Assembly: GCF_009296025.1 (NCBI RefSeq)
Contig: NZ_CP045178.1
Coordinates: 8,370,001-8,434,000, forward strand
Direction of reading: 5' to 3'
From: Streptomyces tsukubensis
GTDB lineage: Bacteria; Actinomycetota; Actinomycetes; Streptomycetales; Streptomycetaceae
DNA: 64,000 nucleotides
Shown one piece after another: positions 1-12,000 of the stretch (position 1 is the first letter of the stretch; each line of letters opens with the position of its first letter). Position numbers and translations under genes: made by a program. The notes beneath the pieces are model-generated. The model was not told the DNA's origin. It saw only the letters and a program-made list of their open reading frames with translations, and did not search any database.

Positions 1-3000
1 CGGGCGGCTCACCGCTGCCCGCGCAGTCCTCCGCCCAACTCCTCGGTCAGTTCCACACCGCCGACTCCCGCCTCTACGCGAAGATGCACCGCAGTGGGGC
101 CCGGCTGCTCGCGGTGGAGAACAAGCCGCGTATGGAGGCCATGCAGCGGGCGAAGACCACCGACGCGCTTGAGGCCGGTATCACCGACAACATCGAGGGC
201 GCGGTGGGCACCGCGCCGCTGGCCGGCAACAGCAACGCGGGCGTGACCAATCCGGGCGGCACGGTCCCGATCGGCGGCGCCAACGACGGCACCGTACTCA
301 AGGGCACCGTGGACAGCGTCCTCGGCACCCACCTCAAGGTCGTCACGGACCGCAGCATGCTGTTCGCGGTGCCGGTGAGCTGGCTCTCCGTGGCCGAGGT
401 GGACCACAGGATCACCGACAGCCGCCCGCTGTACGCGCTGGGCAAGGCGAAACGCGGCCCGCGCGCCGCCGAGGCGGAGACCACGGCCCTGATCTGGCTG
501 CGCGAGGACCTCGCCCGCGACTACGGCCTCCTGGACGACACCACGTACCCCGACGAGGTCAGTACGGCCTGGGACGACATGGCCAAGGCCGCGGGCGACC
601 TCGCCTCGGCCGAGAAGGAGTACTACGAAGCCCGCGCACGGGCCCGCGAGACCTGGCTGTCCCTGAGCCCGGGGGAGCGGACCGCGCTCGGCGACGACGA
701 CCCCGCTCTGTCGACGGTGCTGCCCAGGGACCTCGCCCGGTCCCCTGCGGTCATCGCCTGGCAGGCCGCCCGCGACGACGTACGGCTCTGGGAGGGCCGC
801 ACCGACGCCGCCGCCGCGGACCACCACCGGCTGCACCTCGCAGCCTCCCGCCTCACCGCCCACCACCGGAGTCCGACCTCGGGAGCCGTGCCCGACGGGC
901 CCCAGGAGTACGTCAAACCGGGCTGGCGTTCCGAGGCCCCGGAGCCTTACAAGATCACCGAGGCTACGGAACCCACCGCAGACAGCCCGGGTACCCCAGG
1001 CACCGCAGGCATCTCAGGTACCCCACGCACCCTCACCTCGCCGAACGGCGCCACAGTGCGCGAGGTGCACGCCGTGCCGCACGACGGCGCCTCGTTCTTC
1101 CACGCGCTGCTCGCCGTGGCCGAGACGCGGGGCCGACTGCCCCATCTGCTCGGCAGCGACCTCGCGGGCCGGTTCGCGGGCGCCCACGGCGACCCCTCGG
1201 TCACCGCGGAGGCCATCGGCGCCGCCCGGGACCGCCTCGCCTGGGCGCTCGGTGAGGACAGCAACGAGGACCTGCTCGACGCCCTCGCCCCGGACGCCAC
1301 CGACACCTTCACGCAGGACGAACTGGACACCGCTGGCGTGGTACTGACCCCGGCCCAGCAGGCCGAGTTCGATGCCTTCGGCCGTCTCCCGCTGACCTTC
1401 TGGCCGACGCGGGACCAGCGGGTGGCGCTGACGACCGCCGCTCTGTCCCGCCCGTTCGCGAGCGAACCGAGCACCACAGGCACCGAGGAACCGCCGGGCG
1501 GTGAAGGAACCCCGCCCGAGCGCCGCGCGGGAGGCCACGGCGGCGCCGACCTGCTGCCCGCCCTCGCCGCGCGGGTACTCGGCACCCCACTGACCGTGGT
1601 GACCGCCGAGGGCCACGAGGAGCTGTTCCTCCCGCACGGCGTCGATCGGGCCGCCGTCGACCCGGCCGTCGACCCGGTGCTCTTCTCCGCCGACGGCTTC
1701 TTCCACGCCGCTCTCCCGCCGGGCACCCCGCCCCCCGCCACGGCCGCGCCGCCGGCCCCGACGACCGCGGGAAGCTCGGGCACAGACACCGGGGACCCCA
1801 CGACCGGACAGCGGACGGAGCCGCCCGCTCACCGCAGCCACACCGCCCTTCCGTGGAAGCCGCCCGCGGAGAGCGGCGGCCCGCGCTACCGTCTCGACCG
1901 CGACGGCTTCCTCGCCGCACCCGATGGCGCCACCTACGCCCAGGGCGCCCCCAGCGGACGCGGCAACGGCTTCTTCGGCGCGCTCTCCACGGCCCTGCAC
2001 CACGCCGCAGGCCGGCCGGGCGTGGAGCGCGACGAGGCCGCCAGGCTGCGGGTACGCGCCGGGTCGTCGCCCGCGCGACTGATGCGTCTGTACGGCCTGC
2101 CCGGCGACCCGGCCGAGCGGGCCTCACTGTTCGCGCCACCGCCCCTCGCGTCGCGCGGCGGCGCTCCCGCGCCGAGCACGAACGCCCTCGAAAGCCACCT
2201 GCGCCGCCACCTCGCCGTGGCCCCCTGGGGCACCGGGGCCGACCGCGCGATGGCCGCGTGGGCCGCCGTCGCGACCGGCGCCACCGTCACCCTGGTCGAG
2301 GAGAACGGCACCACCCACACCTGGACGGGCCCTTCCGGTGACAGCGGCCCCCATATTCGACTCCGCCGCCGTGGCGGAGACTTCGTGCCCCTGCTCCTCC
2401 GCACCCCGGCGCCCGCGCCGAAGACACCGGCGACATCCCTCACCGACGCTGCCCCGCCCGCCGCGCCGGTCCCGCCCGTGTCCCGTCCGGACGACCCCGC
2501 CGCCGTGCCGCTCCCCCCGTCCCCGCCCGTACCGCAGCAGGACGCGGTGGCCGTCCCGCTGCCCCCTGCCCCCGCCGTTTCCGACACCCCGTCCGCCGAG
2601 GACGTACCAGGCCTTCCGGGCGAGGAGGAGGCGTACGAGCTGAGCACGCTGTCCGGCGCGGAAGGAGCCGGACCCGCACGGCAGGGTGGCCGGCCGCGCC
2701 CGCGGCAGTCCGCGGCCGACGCACTGGCGCAGTTCCGGTTCACCGACGATGCCGAGACGGAGGCGCTCGCGCGGTTCCGGTTCACCGACGACGCCGACGA
2801 CACCGACGGTTCCGACAGCGACCTCGACAGTGAGGACGGCGCCCCGGACACCGGGCCCGAGGTCTGGGTCGACCTCCTCTTCGGCCCCGCGGCCCGGCAC
2901 GACAACACACCGGAGACGCTCGTCGGTACAGCGGCGGCGCTGCGGGAACTGGCCCAGCGCGGCACCCGGCCCTCGTCCGCGACCACCAGCCCCCTCGGCG

Positions 3001-6000
3001 CTCTGCGCGCCCTGACCCGGCGGGTGCTCAGCTTCCGTCCCGACGCGTCGGTGCGCGCACAGGACCTGCTGCTCCTGGGGTCTTTGGCCCTCAGCGCCTC
3101 GGCCCGGGAACTGGCCGACGAGGGCGCCCTCGCCGCGTACCTCACGAGCCATGACGCGGCCCTGGACCAGGGGACCCGGTTGGTGTCGGAACACGGCACA
3201 GGGCGGAACTGGACCGGAACAGGGCAGCAGGTGCCGGCCCTGGACTCGTACGCGGTGGAGGGCGAGGACGGCCGGCTGAGTACGTGGCCCGCGCCGTGGG
3301 CTGACCCCTACACGGTCTTCGCCCAGGTCACCGCGGACTCCGTCCGTCTGCACACCCCCCGCGGCACTCTCACGCTGGACGATCCCGGGGAGTTGGCCCG
3401 GCTCGTCGCGCGGGACCCGCAGCGGCCCGTCGGCGCCGATGTCGTCCTGGCCTTCCCCCACGACGGCGCCGAGACCCTGGCGCGACACGTCGCCGCCCTC
3501 ACCGGCGCCAGGGTCTGGTACTCGCGGTACCACCCCCGTCCGTCCACGGACTGGCGTACCGGCACCGACCACATCATGCTGGGGCCCGTGCCGGAGGGTA
3601 TCGGCACCGTCTGGGACTCCGTGGGCCCGGCCAGGGGCGCCGACAGTGATGGGGACACCGACAGCGGCGGGGACGTCGTCGCGGACATCGTCGGACTGTA
3701 CGAGGGCGACTCCGGCCCCGGCGAGGGGATCGCCGGGCGCCGGGCCGAGCCGCTGACCACGACGGAGTACGGCATCGTGGACGACAGGGGCACGGGTGTG
3801 CTCTTCCGCAGACCCGGCGGGATCCGTGGCCACCTGCGGACTCCGCGGGCGCTGGAGGGTACGCGGGACGCCCCCGAACTCGCCATGTCCGTCCAGGCCC
3901 ACCACGAGACGCTCGTCGCCGAGCGGCCCCTCCTGCGGATCTCCGAGGACCGCACGCTCGCGGTCGAGAGCGGCGCGTACGGACAGCAGGTCTTCGCGAC
4001 GGAGGCGGCCGTCGCCCGCGCCTCGGCCAAGCTGTCGCGGGCGGGTACCGCCGTGCGGCTGAGGGCCGACCACGACCTGAGCGTCATCCTGCCCACCGCG
4101 GACGGAGGCAGCCGGAGGCTGTTTCTCGTGACCCCCGTCTTCCTCAACGGTTCCGGCAAGTCCACGGAGGAGGTATGCAGGGACTTCGCCGACATGCTGG
4201 CCGACAACGCCCGTACCTCGCACCTCGTCTTCCGCGCTCCCCAAGGTGGACCGGCGGTCACCGCGCCGGTCAACGCCTCCGACGGCACGGAGGTCACAGG
4301 CACCCACCATCTCGCCGACGCCCTGAGCCACGTCGCGGACGGCGACCTGCGACCGGACGAGACGAATCCGGCGTGGGCAGCCACGTTCGTCCGCCAGGAC
4401 GACCGTCCCACCGGCGGCGACGGCGGGGGGCCGCTGCCCGGCCGCGCGTACGGCAGCGCGCTCAGCCTCGCCGAGCCGGTCGACCCGAGGCGCGACGCCC
4501 TGTCGGACGCGGCCGGCCGGATCGGGGTCAACGAGCACGCCTGGGCCGACATCGGCGAGGGCTACGTCGTCCAGTCCGTCGCTGCCCCCGGTGAACAGGG
4601 TCAGCCGAGCCTTGAGCACAACTACGCCAAGCCGCAGACCGACTCCAGCGGGACGCACTTCGGCTACCACTTCGCCACCGTGGTCCTGGCAAGCGAGGAC
4701 GGCAGCCACCAGATCTCCCTGGAGAACCACGCGAGGGTCTCGGTACGCAACCACCGGCACCGCAGGGCGGTCCAGGCGAACCTGAACCGCTACGGCCTGG
4801 ACGACCTGCGGGAGATCGGATCGCGCCTGCGCCAGGAGATCGAGCGACGGCAGGAAGCCGGGACCGAAGAACACCTCGCGGAGCTGCGCGCCAACCTCGA
4901 CCTGTCCCTGGCCCTGGCCAGGGCGAAGCAGGCCGGTACGGAGATGAGCGAGGCTCCCGTCGGCTCACCGGAGCACGTCGCGGCCGAGCGGACACTTGAG
5001 GGCGCCACTCGTGCCGCCGCGCTCCGCGTCGGGCACCTCGAACAGGTCATTCCCGGAAAGCACCACTGGTACATGCGGATGTACTCGCGGCGGCCGGGCG
5101 AGTCGGCGCACGACACCAACGCCGAACTGCTGAGCGAGGGGCGCTCCGCCGAGCCCAATCCGCTCACCGCCGTCGTGCTCCGCGGCCAGCAGGCCGTGCC
5201 GGTGTCCATCTCCTTCGACAAGGGTGTCCAGCAGACTCCCGCGAGTGCGAAGTTCTCCGTCAGACACCTGGCCAAGGTGGTGGCCAGGACGGCGCTGTGG
5301 AACGCCGCCAACGGGCTGCCCCTGCCGGACATCGAGGTCACCGGCAGGCGCCCCGGCCGCTTCGGCGTCAGGGACGTCGCGAAGGCGCGGGCCGAGGCGG
5401 TCGCCGCTTCGTTCCGGAGTGAGCTGGCCGAGGCGCTCACGGCGCTCCAGGACGGCACCCCGCAGCCGCATCTCACCGCGGACCGGTTCACGGTCGAGTC
5501 GGTCTCCGTGCACGACCGACGCTCCTCCACCGGCGACGCGGGCACAGGCATCGTGGACGTCACGGTCGAGGACCACCGCGGCGGACCACGCCAGGTGCTC
5601 ACCCGGGGCTCGCGTGGTGGCTCCGCGCGGGGAGGCCTGCCCGGCGGCTCGCGCGACGACGGTCTCGACCCGGTGGCGGAGCAGTGGCCGATCGGCCGCC
5701 CGGTCACCGTCATGCGGCCCCGTTTCGGCGGCGTCGACCCGGACTTCGTCGTGCCCGTCTCGGAGGCGCCCCTCACAGAGGTGCCCGTCACGGAGGCGCC
5801 CACCGATGACGTACCCATGACCGATGTGCCCACGGGCACCGGGGCCACCGATACCGGGAGCACGCCCGCCGACACAGGGAGCACGGCAACCGGTACCGCC
5901 ACCGCCCGTTCCGCGAAGGGCAAGGCCGTAGCGACCGGGACCGGGACCGCGGACAACGCACCGACCCCCAGTGGTTCTCGGCCGCGGCGGTGGTTCACCT

Positions 6001-9000
6001 ACACGCGTTCCGCCCAGTCCCGCTCCGAGCCCTTCCGGTACGACGTCGCCGACACCGGGCACATCGTGCTCCCCGAGGGGGAGGAGATCCCACCGGCCGG
6101 GTGGACCAGGTTCGGCCACGACTTCGTGCACGGCGCGACGGGCGCCATCCTGCGGGGCGACAGCGGCTGGATCGGCCGCGTGGCCAACATGGACACGCTC
6201 TCGCTCGTCATGGCCGACCTGGACCAGGGAGCCGCACCCCACCGGGTGGTGGCGGACTCCTCGGCCCTGTATCTGGTGCCGGAGGGCGACGGTGACACGG
6301 CCCTGCGCATCCCGCTGCGGGAGGCCACCGGCCCGGGTGCCCCCGACACCCCCGGTGGCCCGCCCTCCACCGTCCCGCGGGAGCCCGCGACGGTGGCCGA
6401 GGACCCTTCCCCGACCGCTCCGGAGACCCCGTCCACCACAGCACCGGTGAGCCCCTCGGCCACGGCGCCGGTAACCCCCTCGGCCACGGCTTCGGAGAGT
6501 CCCCCCGCCTCGGTCCCGGTGCACGCCACGGCCCCGGAGCCCGCGCCGCGGCCCCGCGCACCCCGCGCCCGTCTCGACAACCGGCCTCGATACGTCGTGC
6601 GGTCGGCCTTCGACGTGCGGCGCTTCACCCATGGCGGCGAAACTGTCACCGATCTGACGGTACGGATCGCCTTCCGCCGGGGGGACGGGCAGGCCGACAC
6701 CGACACCGACGCCATCATGGCGCGGGTGCGGCGGGGCGTGGAGGAGTTCTACAACCGGCCGGGGCACACCTTGCCCGGCGGTGACCGGCTGCACGTCACG
6801 GTCGAGCCGTCGGGGCCGGGCCGGGAACCCCACCTGACGGTCGATCTCGTCGACCGGGGCCGGCGGATGAACCAGCGGACATGGTGGGCCGACGCGGAAC
6901 CGGTGGAGTTCGCGCACGAGTTGGCGCACCAGTTGTTCCTGCGGGACGAGACGCGCGGGGCGGACAACCCCCGTCGGCTGCACGCTCCGGGCAGCCTGCT
7001 CGGCCCGCCCCACGAGCAGGCCCCCGACGGCCTCGCACAGAGCGGTCTGCGCCCGCGACACCTCCAGGTGTGGGCGGCGGTGGCCGCGGGTGTGGAGCCG
7101 CACACCTCGCCGGAGGGGACGAGTTGGGCCGACGCGCGCACGAACGCGCCCGCGGAACGCCGGGAGCCGGTGTGGGTCGACCCCGTGTCCCTCCCCGAGG
7201 CCACCTCGGAGACAGGTCCTGACGGCGCGGTACCGCCCCCGCTGCCGCCGGGACAGGCCATGCCCACGCTGGCGGAGGCGTCCGACGAGTCGGAGTCCGA
7301 GACCGACTCCGACGACGAGGCGGAGCGTCCCGTCTGGGCCGACCAGGGCTGGCTGGACACACTCTTCGGCCCACAGCGGGCCGGTATTCCCCGCGCCCGG
7401 CTCCGGGAGACCTCCGAGGCGCTGTACGGCCTGGTCAGGGCGGAGACGACCACGCACCCGACGGCGCGGTCCCTGCGCAACGGCCTGATGCGCCTCACCC
7501 GCAACGTCCTGCACATGGGGAACGCGGACGCGCCCGGCCCCGCCGACTTCCTGCTGCTCGGCTCGCTGGCGCTCGACGCCTCCTCGGACGACCTCGCGAG
7601 CGCCGACGTCCTCGCCCTCTACTTCATGGAGAGGCAGATCGAGACAGGCCGGGGCGCCCTGGACGAGAGCACACTGCTGCGCGACGACGAAGGGAACGCC
7701 CTCGGGCGCGACTTCACGGGTCCTGGACGATCCGCCCCCGAGCTGGACTCGTACGTCGTACGGGGCCGGAGCCGGGTCGTCTCGCGGCCCGCCCCGTGGC
7801 AGAACCCGTACCTGGTCGTGGCCAGGGCGGTCGGCCAGGCCGTCGAGATCGTCGTACCGGGGCGGACCTTCCGGGTGAACAGCGCCGACGAGCTGGCCAT
7901 GTTCATCTCGTACGACCCCCGGCGGCCCCGCGGCGCGGACATCGTCCTCGCGATCCCCACGGAGTACGCGGCCACCGTCGCGAACCTCGTCGTCGGAACG
8001 ACGGGCCGCCGTGTCTGGCATCCCGAGGCGCCGGTCGAAGTGGCCACGCATCCGACGGCGGGAACCCGCCACCTCATGCTCGACCTCAGCGACGGCAGGA
8101 CCGGCGCGAGCTGGGCCTCGATCGTTCCGATCCCGGTGGACGGCCTGCCCGGCGCCCGCGACCTCAGCAGCGAGAGCGACCCCGGCGGTCCCTCGGGCCG
8201 CGACAGCGAGGTGGACAGGTCAAGCAGCGACGGAGACGCCCAGTTCGACCGCATGGTCGAACAAGCCGTCCTGGAACGGCAGGTCGAAGGGCGCCGCACC
8301 CGGCCGTTGACGACGCGCTCCTACGGCGTCATCGACAAGCGGGGCACCGGAGTCCTGTTCACCCGGCCGCTCCCGCGGTCCGTCGGGGAGGCCGAGGCGG
8401 GGAGCGCCGCGGGGCCCGCCCTCACGCTGTTCCTGCCGCTCCAGGAACTGGGGGACATCCGTACGGCCGACCGGCCGCCGCTGCACATCTCCAAGGACCG
8501 GACGCTGGCGATGCTCGCGGCCGAGGACGCCACGACCGGACGCGGCAGGCAGGTGTACGCCACCCGCGCGGTGATCGAGCGCTCGTCGCAGCGGCTGGCC
8601 GCCGCCGGGGCGGGGGTCCAGCTCCGGGCCGATGACCCGACGGGTGTGCTGCTGCCCGACGCGGACGGCTCGTACGGCGAGCCGCTGTTCCTGGTGGAGC
8701 CGAAGTTCCTGACCCCCTCCGGTGGTTCGGAGCACGCCTTCACCAGGGACTTCGCGCGGATGGTGGCCGGCGCGGCGAGCGCCCCCCTGTCCCACATCGC
8801 CTTCAGGGGTCCCACCGGAGGGGTCGTCTCGACGGCCCCGGTGAACGGACTGCACGGCCGGGAGGTCACAGGCACCCATCACCTGGCCGAGGCGCTCGCG
8901 GAGGTCGCGGAGGGCACACGTCCCGCCACCGAGGTCACGCCCCGCTGGGCCGCCCGCCAGACGGGCAGGGACCCCCGCTTCACCGGTGGTGTGGTGGGCG

Positions 9001-12000
9001 CCCCCACACCGGGCGAGCGATACGGCCGTGCGCTGAGTTACGAGCCGGTGGAGAACCCGCTGCGCACCCCGCTGGCCTCGGCGGCGCTGCGTATCGGCGT
9101 CAACGAGTACGCGTGGGCGGGGGTCGGCGAAGGCTACCTGTTCCAGTCGATCAGCACCACGAACGACAGCGGCGCGCAACTGTTCACACACAACCACGCC
9201 AAGCCCGGCGACCGGGTGGGCCCGCACGCCCCCAACCACTTCGCGCAGGTCGTGATGGACAGCGAGGACGGCACCCACCAGATCACGCTGGAGAACGAGA
9301 CCCACTCCCGCGACGAGATCCCGGACGAGGTTCTCGACGCCGTCATCGACGAGAACCTCGACCGCTATGGCGAGGACCGACTCAACCGCCTGGCTCACGG
9401 AGCCGAGCAGCGCGTCGCCGAGGCACGGCGGAGCGGCACGGAGGATTCGGAGACCGACCACCTGGAGAACTTCGCGCGAGCGGCCAGGGCACTGGCCGAA
9501 GTCGACCGGGCGGAGCAACTGCCCTGGTACTTCGACGAGGACAGGCCCGAGCACGCGTTGGCGCTGCGCGAGGTGGCCCAGGCCCGCTCGCGCGCGAAGG
9601 AACTGATCCGCGCCGCGGCGCCGGTGATCGACAACAAGGACCTGTGGTTCTTCCGGGCCTACAGCAAACGGCCGGGCGAGTCGGCGCACGAGGTCAACGC
9701 GGCCCTGCTGTCGGAGTCCTCTCCCATGGTGGCCAACCCGCTGACGACGGTGGTGCTGCACGGCCACGCGCCGCGCCCGTACCAGCGGACGATCCACTTC
9801 GACGAGGGGGAGCACACCCTCCCCGCCGACGCGGCCGGAACGATCGAGGGGCTGGCCCTCTCGCTGGCCCGCGCGGGCCTCTGGAACCGGGCCCAGGGCC
9901 TGCCGATGCCGACCCTCACCGTCACCGGGCACGGCAACCGCTCGCAGGCCAGCGGCCAGGAGCGGGCCGACGCCGTCACCAGGGCGCTCGCGGCCAGGCT
10001 GGCCCGGCTCCTGAGGAACTTCCAGACCGGCACGGGCGAGCCGCGCGTCGGCGTGCGGGACTTCGGTCTCACCAAGTCCGCCAAGCGGGTGCGCCTCGCC
10101 ACCGACCCCGCCCGCGGACGCGTGGTGACGATCCAGATCGACGACCACCGCCTGGTCCCGCCGGGGCCTTCGGGGCACACCACGCCGGTCGAGGAGGCGA
10201 ACCCGTCCGACGAGCCCGCACTCACGCGGCCGACCACCGGGCCGGGGACAGAGCCCGAAACGGTCACCGGCCCCGCGAGCGCCACCGATCCCGCGACCAC
10301 CACCGAACGCATCGGTGCCAGGCAGCGGAACCGTTCCGCGCAGACGAGCCCTGAACGCAGGAACAGCGACGCGCCCCCATGGGTCCTGGCCCGCATTCGC
10401 TACGCCGAGGAGTCCGCCGCCTTCGACCGGCGTCTGGGCGAGTACCTGTCCGAACACGCGGCGGTGACAGCCGAGTTCAGGAAGATGGCGAGCGCCGCGT
10501 GGGCGTCCGCGCGGCGGCGGCATCCACACGCGCTGGCGACGTTCGGCGACACCAGCAAGTACAAGGCCGGTGTCGTCGGCACCTCCCGCGAGGCGCTCCA
10601 GCGGGTGGTCAGGAGCGGAAACCTGCGGGAGCTCGTGGCCTTCCTCTACGAGGGGATCTCCAACGATCTCGTGCCGGAGATGCTCGGCGGCGCGGAGGAG
10701 CAGCATCCGGAGATCGCGGAGGAGCGGCCGAGCCGTCGGCAGCGCGAGGCCTACGCCGCATTCATGCGGCGCGCCATGGAGATCTCGGCTTCTGACATGT
10801 CCCCCGCGCAGAAGGAGGCCGCGGTCGAGGAGTTGCAGAGGCCGCTGGTGGCCCCGATGGCCCCCGAGGCCGCGCGTCCCCCATTGAGCGAGGCGGAGCG
10901 CCGCTTCGGTACCAACACGTCCGGGCTGACCTGGATGCCGGCGACCTCGGTGTACGACATCGCGATGAGCGCCGACCTCCAGGGGCGTTCAGAGGATTCC
11001 GGCGGCCTGGTGGCGACGGGCACCGCCGGGTCCACGTACCGCTTCCTGCTGCACGCCGCCCGCATGCGGGAGCAGTGGGGCGTCGACCTCGATCTCGGCC
11101 TGATCCGGGCGGGGATGCTGGCCGTCTCGCTGACCGTCGGCCACCACACGGTCCACGAGGTGCTGCGCGGAGCCCAGTTGGCACTGAACGACGTGCCCGA
11201 CCACGACCGGGCCCTGGACTACGCGGACAACTGGGGCCGGTACTGGAACGTCTATCCGCTGGACGAGCGGGAGGCGCGCGAGAACATCGCACGGAACGGG
11301 CTCTTCCCCGACGAGCACGCCCGAGCGCTGCTGGACGAACTGGAGACGGGGACCGCCACGGACACCGGCGCGGGGACGCGTGAAGGTGACGTCGGCGCCC
11401 GTGCCGTGCTGCCGCACCGTCAGGGACCGACCCGCCCGGCCCACACCCGCCCCGTCGCCGACGAGTCCAACCACCCCGCCGCGCGGCGGCCCGACCCGGC
11501 CGGCGCCCCCGCCACGAGCGGGGGGACCACCGCCGCGCCCCGGATCGTCACGCCCCACGAGGCCGAGCGGCACCGCGAAGCGGTCCTCGACGCGCTGTAC
11601 GGCCTGGGCGCCCTGAACGGCGTCGACCGGGAGAGTGCCACGGTATCGCTGGAGCGGCTGGACCGGATCAGGGAGGCCGACCCGGAGCTGCGCGGCGGCT
11701 TCCTCGACCTGGACACACTGGTCCGCCGGATCCTGTTGCTCGCCCCGTCAGACACCGTCAACGCCTCGGCGCGCGGCGCCCTGGTACGGCTGGTGGCGGC
11801 CGCGGCCGACGCCCGCACCCCGGCCGCGCTCTCCGCCCACTACCTGGTCCTGCGAGGCGCGTTCCACTCGGACTTCCGACTCACCGGTGACCGGGGCCGC
11901 CCCAGCGGCTGGAACTGGCTCGACCTGCCCCTGCCCGCGGACTTCGATCCCGGCAGCACCGGCCGGATCGCGCGCGCCCCCGACGGCACGACCGGCCACA

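Noticed and set aside
2124..4874. Long minus-strand open frame (916 codons) opposite the giant gene, and similar antisense frames at 4965-8072 and 8220-10706
   Set aside because: They mirror the GC3 pattern of the sense gene; no family motifs, Arg/Gly/Val-rich random composition.
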